NCBI RefSeq assembly: GCF_000423565.1
Contig: NZ_AUIF01000010.1
Coordinates: 62,001 to 126,000, forward strand
DNA from: Runella zeae DSM 19591
GTDB lineage: Bacteria; Bacteroidota; Bacteroidia; Cytophagales; Spirosomataceae
Length of the DNA: 64,000 bases
Direction: 5' to 3'
In this document: piece by piece, positions 60,705 through 64,000 of the stretch
Numbering within the stretch: the stretch's first letter is position 1
Layout: each line of letters begins with the position of its first letter
The notes under the pieces: generated by a model
Seen by the model: the letters and a program-made list of their open reading frames with translations, nothing else
The model's database searches: none
What the model was told of the DNA's origin: nothing
Position numbers and translations under genes: made by a program

Positions 60705-61814
60705 ATGAACTCTTCGGATTTTGCTAAGTACAAAAGTGCTCTTCTTGATTGTGAAGATGCGCTTGACCGAGTAAATCTGCTTCAAGAAGAAGGTTATCTG
60801 GTGAGGTTTGCTATTTTCTCAGCAAATCTCGCCAATTTCCTCCCTGAGATTCCATTAGATGAACACGCTTCTTTATTCAAAAAATTGCTAGTAAACCTTG
60901 CTTTTGAAAGTTTTGACCGCAATGTATTGAATATTGGTGATTTATGCAGCATACAAGGAGATAAATCTGTACTTAGCACGCCGACGACACCTAAAATTTT
61001 CTGTACTTTTCATTTAGGTTCATACCGTATCATTGCTAATTTGCTCATTCGCCTTGGTTACAACTTTTCTACTATTGTTCGGAAAGATGTATATACTCAG
61101 CAGCTTGAATCGATGATGAGTTATACAGCTCGAATGAAAGAAAGGTATGATACCGAAAGTGATGTAAGAGTGCTTAATTCCGAAGATCCAAGCATTGTGC
61201 TCAAACTTGCCCGCGAGCTTAAAAACGGGCGATCAGTATTGGTTTATTTAGATGGAAACACTGGGTCTGGAGAAGATAATTTTGACCAAGTTAACTTTTT
61301 AAGCCAAAAAATCAACGCAAGAAAGGGGATGACCTACCTCAGCTACATATCTGGAGTGCCATTGGTACCTGTGGTATCTTATCGTCAGCCTGACTATAGC
61401 AATATAATGTACGTAGGGAAACCTATTTCGCCAGATAAGACAGTTACAAGAGAAGAATTTTCAAACACTACATTACAGTCGTTGTTTGATTTCTTTGCAA
61501 AGTATCTTATTTCCCACCCCGAACAATGGGAAGGCTGGAATTACATACAAAATGCAATAGTCACTCCCGAAACAGTACACGCAGCACCTCCTCCGGCAGC
61601 CTACAAACGGTCTAGCTATGAATTCAACTTTAGCCGTTATAGCATTTTCGAATTGAAAGATGCCGCCGTTTTATTTGATCGTAGATTTTATTCGACTTAC
61701 GAAATATCAGATAGTCTTCGAAAATATTTGATGAAATCTCCTTTCGTCAATCCTGTTCGAGTACTCGGCAAACCTATCTTTCAAGAACTTGTTAGGCAAG
61801 AAATTCTCATTTAG
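60705..61814 (+). CDS. LpxL/HtrB-like acyltransferase with extra C-terminal domain
   Basis: A 369-residue protein. The lysophospholipid/lipid-A acyltransferase-like core (about 90-285) shows FCTFHLGSYRIIANLLIRLGYNFSTIVRKD, LKNGRSVLVYLDGNTGSGEDN, KINARKGMTYLSYISGVPLVPVVSY and SHPEQWEGW. The catalytic HX4(D/E) is replaced by H103-LGSY-R108. After a Pro/Ala linker (about 290-303) comes a ~65-residue domain (RYSIFELKDAAVLFDRRFYSTYEISDSLRKYLM ... VLGKPIFQELVRQEILI) whose strand-strand-helix-helix pattern resembles PqqD/RRE peptide-binding domains, by eye only. No N-terminal membrane helix is seen. The peptide gene lies 14 bp upstream and a strong terminator follows, so the pair forms one operon. 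Confidence 0.7.
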   Translation: MNSSDFAKYKSALLDCEDALDRVNLLQEEGYLVRFAIFSANLANFLPEIPLDEHASLFKKLLVNLAFESFDRNVLNIGDLCSIQGDKSVLSTPTTPKIFCTFHLGSYRIIANLLIRLGYNFSTIVRKDVYTQQLESMMSYTARMKERYDTESDVRVLNSEDPSIVLKLARELKNGRSVLVYLDGNTGSGEDNFDQVNFLSQKINARKGMTYLSYISGVPLVPVVSYRQPDYSNIMYVGKPISPDKTVTREEFSNTTLQSLFDFFAKYLISHPEQWEGWNYIQNAIVTPETVHAAPPPAAYKRSSYEFNFSRYSIFELKDAAVLFDRRFYSTYEISDSLRKYLMKSPFVNPVRVLGKPIFQELVRQEILI

Positions 61815-61833
61815 AGCTTATCTCTAAGACACT

Positions 61834-61875
61834 AAACGCAAAAAATCTCCTAAATGCTGGAGATTTTTTGCGTTT
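61834..61875 (+). terminator. Terminator of the acyltransferase operon
   Basis: A perfect 17-bp stem (61834-61850 with 61859-61875, arms AAACGCAAAAAATCTCC) lies 20 bp past the stop. Confidence 0.88.
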
Positions 61876-61908
61876 GGAGCTTTTTTCACCCTTATTTCAG
61901 GAAAGTTC

Positions 61909-61986
61909 ATAGTCATTTCACCGGGCAAAATAGTCATTTCACCGGCATTTATAGTCATTTCACCGTCCAATAGTTAGATTTCACCG
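61909..61986 (+). repeat. Four 21-bp-period direct repeats of ATAGTCATTTCACCGG
   Basis: Copies start at 61909, 61930, 61951 and 61970 (the last degenerate: ATAGTTAGATTTCACCG), i.e. steps of 21, 21 and 19. Stacked direct repeats of this kind at element ends are known from IS21-type elements, but no transposase is present. The word also occurs at 58387. Confidence 0.85.
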
Positions 61987-62516
61987 ATTCATCTAAAAAA
62001 GGGCATATAACTTGTATAAAATTCCTTGTACCTTCGAGCATTGATTTGGAAGTAGAAAAAATGCCCAAATCAAAACGAAGTATTCAAGAAGAAATTAGTT
62101 GTCTTGAAAGGCATACAAAAACAGCCTTAAAGCATTATAAAAATATTTTCAAAGTAGGGTAAAGTGTGTAGCATTGACCTCGCTCCTTTGGAGCGGGGTC
62201 ATGTTGTTTTATATACCTATTAAAAAAAAATATTTGTTTTTGGCTCAATTATTGCCCATTTAGACAAAACAATTCCCAATAGTGCTTCATACAGCTACTT
62301 TCTCACAAAGCACGCTATCCATAATGCACTGCAATTCAAGTATTTAACAAAAACACACATCACATCTTTTACTTTTATTTACCTTTTAAGGCTATTTGAT
62401 TAACACATTGGTATGTTTTTTGAAACCAAAATAGATACATTATCATATTAAATGGGCTCTCTATTTCTTCTGATAATCCGGTCAATCTATTCACTAGCAT
62501 ACTTATTCAAAAGATT
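61987..62516. other. Interval upstream of the surface-protein gene
   Basis: No clear gene. A 33-codon frame (62061-62162, MPKSKRSIQEEISCLERHTK...) is followed by a hairpin (62176-62200, GACCTCGCTCC/GGAGCGGGGTC), which makes a small transcript possible but unproven. A TACCTTCG word lies upstream of it. The remainder (62201-62516) is AT-rich with no strong hairpin, and should hold the promoter of the next gene, which I cannot pinpoint. Confidence 0.4.
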
Positions 62517-64000
62517 ATGTACACTCTCTACAAGCGTACGTTTTTAGTCAATGTAGTTTACTTTCCCAAAAACACATTCACTATTCTTATAGTGTTCCTT
62601 TTAGGTTTCCTAGGAAAGAGCTTTGGGCAAACTGTGGAAGGAACTGTTTTTAGGGATTTTAATGCGGATGGGCAAATCACCAATACCTCCACTTTCAATG
62701 AAATAGGTGTGCCTAATATCTTGGTTAGTGCATTTAGAGCAGATGGTAGTTTGGCAGACTCTGTTCGTACCGCTTCAGATGGTAGCTATGTTCTTACAGT
62801 AAGTAGCACAGCCGCTTTTCGTATCGAATTCAAAGATTTTTTAATCGGTGATTTTGAAGGTCCTTTTGCTGTTTCAGGAAGCCACACTTCTGTACAATTC
62901 GTCAACGGAGGAACTATAGGCGTAAATTTAGGTATCAATTACCCAGCTAATTATTGTGAAACAGAAACTCCACAAATGGTAACGACCTGTTTTGTGGCCG
63001 TCAACACTGCAATAGGGAGTTCTTCATTAGGAGATCGTGATGCTTTGGTAGGGACAGCTTACAATGCAACAGATGCAAACAAAGTCATCTCTCACTATGC
63101 TACCGTCAATGATATTGGCTCGGCATGGGGGTTAACTTATAAGAGAGAAACAAAACAACTCTTTTCAACAGCTTTTACAAAACGTCATATTGGATTTACG
63201 CCCAAAGGGCCTGGTGCTATTTTTGTTACAAATATTGGCAGTTTAGATACCACTACTACTGAATTTTTTAATTTCGGAACTGTCGCGGGAGTAGATATGC
63301 ATACTGACGTACCTACCGAACTAAGCGGTGGAAGACTAGACAGTTATGATATTCCTGCTTATGATGCAGTCGGAAAGGTGGGTTTGGGAGATATTGATAT
63401 TTCGGATGATGGCAAAACCCTATGGCTTACCAATCTCTCCAACCGAAAATTGTATTCACTCGACATCGCTACCAAAGATACAGTATCATATACGATTCCC
63501 AACCCCTGTGATGGTAAAAGCTACCGTCCTTTCGCCACTAAATTTTACCGTAACAAAATTTACGTCGGTGTTGTTTGTACACGTGAGGATGCTTCCAGTA
63601 AAACTGACAGTTCAGGTTTAGCGGCCACGGTCTATGCTTTCGAAAACGGAACGTTTACACCTGTTCTAAATTTTCCTCTTACTTATGTTAAAGGTGCAAG
63701 TAATGCCGATGTTTCAGGCATTGCCAGAGCAGAACTGTGGCGCCCTTGGATTCAAGATTATAATCCAGATCGCACAGGGCCGGTGAGTTTCCCTCAAGCT
63801 TGGCTGACAGATATTGAATTTGACGTAGATGGTTCTATGCTTCTTGGCATCCGTGACCGTTTTGGCGATCAAGTAGGCTACCAAAACAGGAAACCTATCC
63901 AAGGCGACCCTGATTTTATAAGCGGAATTACCCCCGGAGAAGTATTGAGAGCTGGCCCCTGTGGCCCAAATGGCACTTGGCTTATTGAGCAAAATGGCTC
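62517..64000 (+). CDS. Large secreted surface protein with SdrD-B-like domain, partial
   Basis: The frame opens at the ATG at 62517 and runs to the end of the window without a stop (494 residues visible), so the gene is cut. A long signal sequence (about 1-38, NTFTILIVFLLGFLGKSFGQ) is followed by an SdrD-B/Cna-B-like domain (about 39-125, TVEGTVFRDFNADGQI, GVPNILVSAFRADGSLADSVRTASDGSYVLTV). After it comes a region with propeller-like strands (VGLGDIDISDDGKTLWLTNLSNRKLYSLDIATKD, QAWLTDIEFDVDGSMLLGIRDRFGD). Proteins of this build in Bacteroidota usually continue with many repeats and a type IX secretion tail. Likely cell-surface or secreted; binding partner unknown. Confidence 0.85.
   Translation, partial: MYTLYKRTFLVNVVYFPKNTFTILIVFLLGFLGKSFGQTVEGTVFRDFNADGQITNTSTFNEIGVPNILVSAFRADGSLADSVRTASDGSYVLTVSSTAAFRIEFKDFLIGDFEGPFAVSGSHTSVQFVNGGTIGVNLGINYPANYCETETPQMVTTCFVAVNTAIGSSSLGDRDALVGTAYNATDANKVISHYATVNDIGSAWGLTYKRETKQLFSTAFTKRHIGFTPKGPGAIFVTNIGSLDTTTTEFFNFGTVAGVDMHTDVPTELSGGRLDSYDIPAYDAVGKVGLGDIDISDDGKTLWLTNLSNRKLYSLDIATKDTVSYTIPNPCDGKSYRPFATKFYRNKIYVGVVCTREDASSKTDSSGLAATVYAFENGTFTPVLNFPLTYVKGASNADVSGIARAELWRPWIQDYNPDRTGPVSFPQAWLTDIEFDVDGSMLLGIRDRFGDQVGYQNRKPIQGDPDFISGITPGEVLRAGPCGPNGTWLIEQNG

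Noticed and set aside
61909-61986. A CRISPR array.
   Set aside because: Units are 16 bp with 3-5 bp between them and no unique spacers; no cas genes.
1-64000. tRNA or rRNA genes.
   Set aside because: I saw no cloverleaf-like or rRNA-like stretch in the gaps; a covariance search could still find something.

Overview
The window is a piece of chromosome from a Bacteroidota bacterium, most likely order Cytophagales, family Spirosomaceae (Runella/Emticicia-like). The evidence is the moderate GC content, promoters of the Bacteroidota type (TAnnTTTG, in two cases with TTTG about 20 bases upstream), weak Shine-Dalgarno sites, a TonB-type outer membrane barrel paired with a GLPGLI-family protein, DUF1080 and DUF6252 proteins, many small lipoproteins and LytTR regulators. 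The assignment rests on protein character, not on a marker tree.

Layout. (1) 1-2315: end of a tryptophan operon (trpC partial, trpF, trpB). Where trpA would be expected there is instead an AT-rich ATPase/HNH pair (2317-4222) resembling the Septu (PtuA/PtuB) anti-phage system; its 3' end runs antisense into a resident lipoprotein gene. (2) 4654-11424, minus strand: a complete six-gene ebo operon (eboA-F), known from cyanobacteria, Bacteroidota and eustigmatophyte endosymbionts. (3) 11676-19972: moaC, an ECF sigma/anti-sigma/DUF4097 operon, an N-acyl-ornithine transcarbamylase, glutathione peroxidase, a DMT transporter, a non-catalytic M16 protein and an FKBP lipoprotein. (4) 20036-33803: lhgO, a hexapeptide acyltransferase, signal peptidase I, a NatAB-like ABC exporter, dihaem cytochrome c, an SdiA-regulated-type lipoprotein, an S9 peptidase, aldehyde dehydrogenase plus amidotransferase, and a DUF1080 protein. 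(5) 34229-41698: an outer-membrane barrel/GLPGLI/glycosidase-like operon, rpsL-rpsG, ruvA and small genes. (6) 41773-50607: a frameshifted DUF2306 gene, argD, a Uma2 nuclease bracketed by hairpin repeats, a FAD oxidoreductase, an Omp85-like barrel with a VanX-type dipeptidase, and a Gfo/Idh/MocA oxidoreductase. (7) 50670-58304: folB, DivIVA, M61 peptidase, rdgB, two FKBP lipoproteins, a DHH phosphoesterase and ndk. (8) 58387-61986: a compact module of an atypical LuxR regulator, a membrane LytTR regulator, a 59-residue peptide and an acyltransferase with an extra C-terminal domain, flanked by a shared repeat word. (9) 62517 to the end: a large secreted surface protein that runs out of the window.

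The strongest candidate for something undescribed is region 8. The small peptide gene lies 14 bp before an LpxL/HtrB-like acyltransferase whose last ~65 residues look like a small winged-helix (PqqD/RRE-like) peptide-binding domain, and a LytTR regulator is divergently transcribed from the same intergenic region. This suggests a peptide-acylation or signalling system. The RRE reading is by eye only and needs a profile or structure search. The window is also rich in intergenic palindromes of several families (CCAAGTTT-type, AACGTCGCC-type, CTTCTCCGAAG nested pairs, the three-copy hairpin array beside the Uma2 gene).
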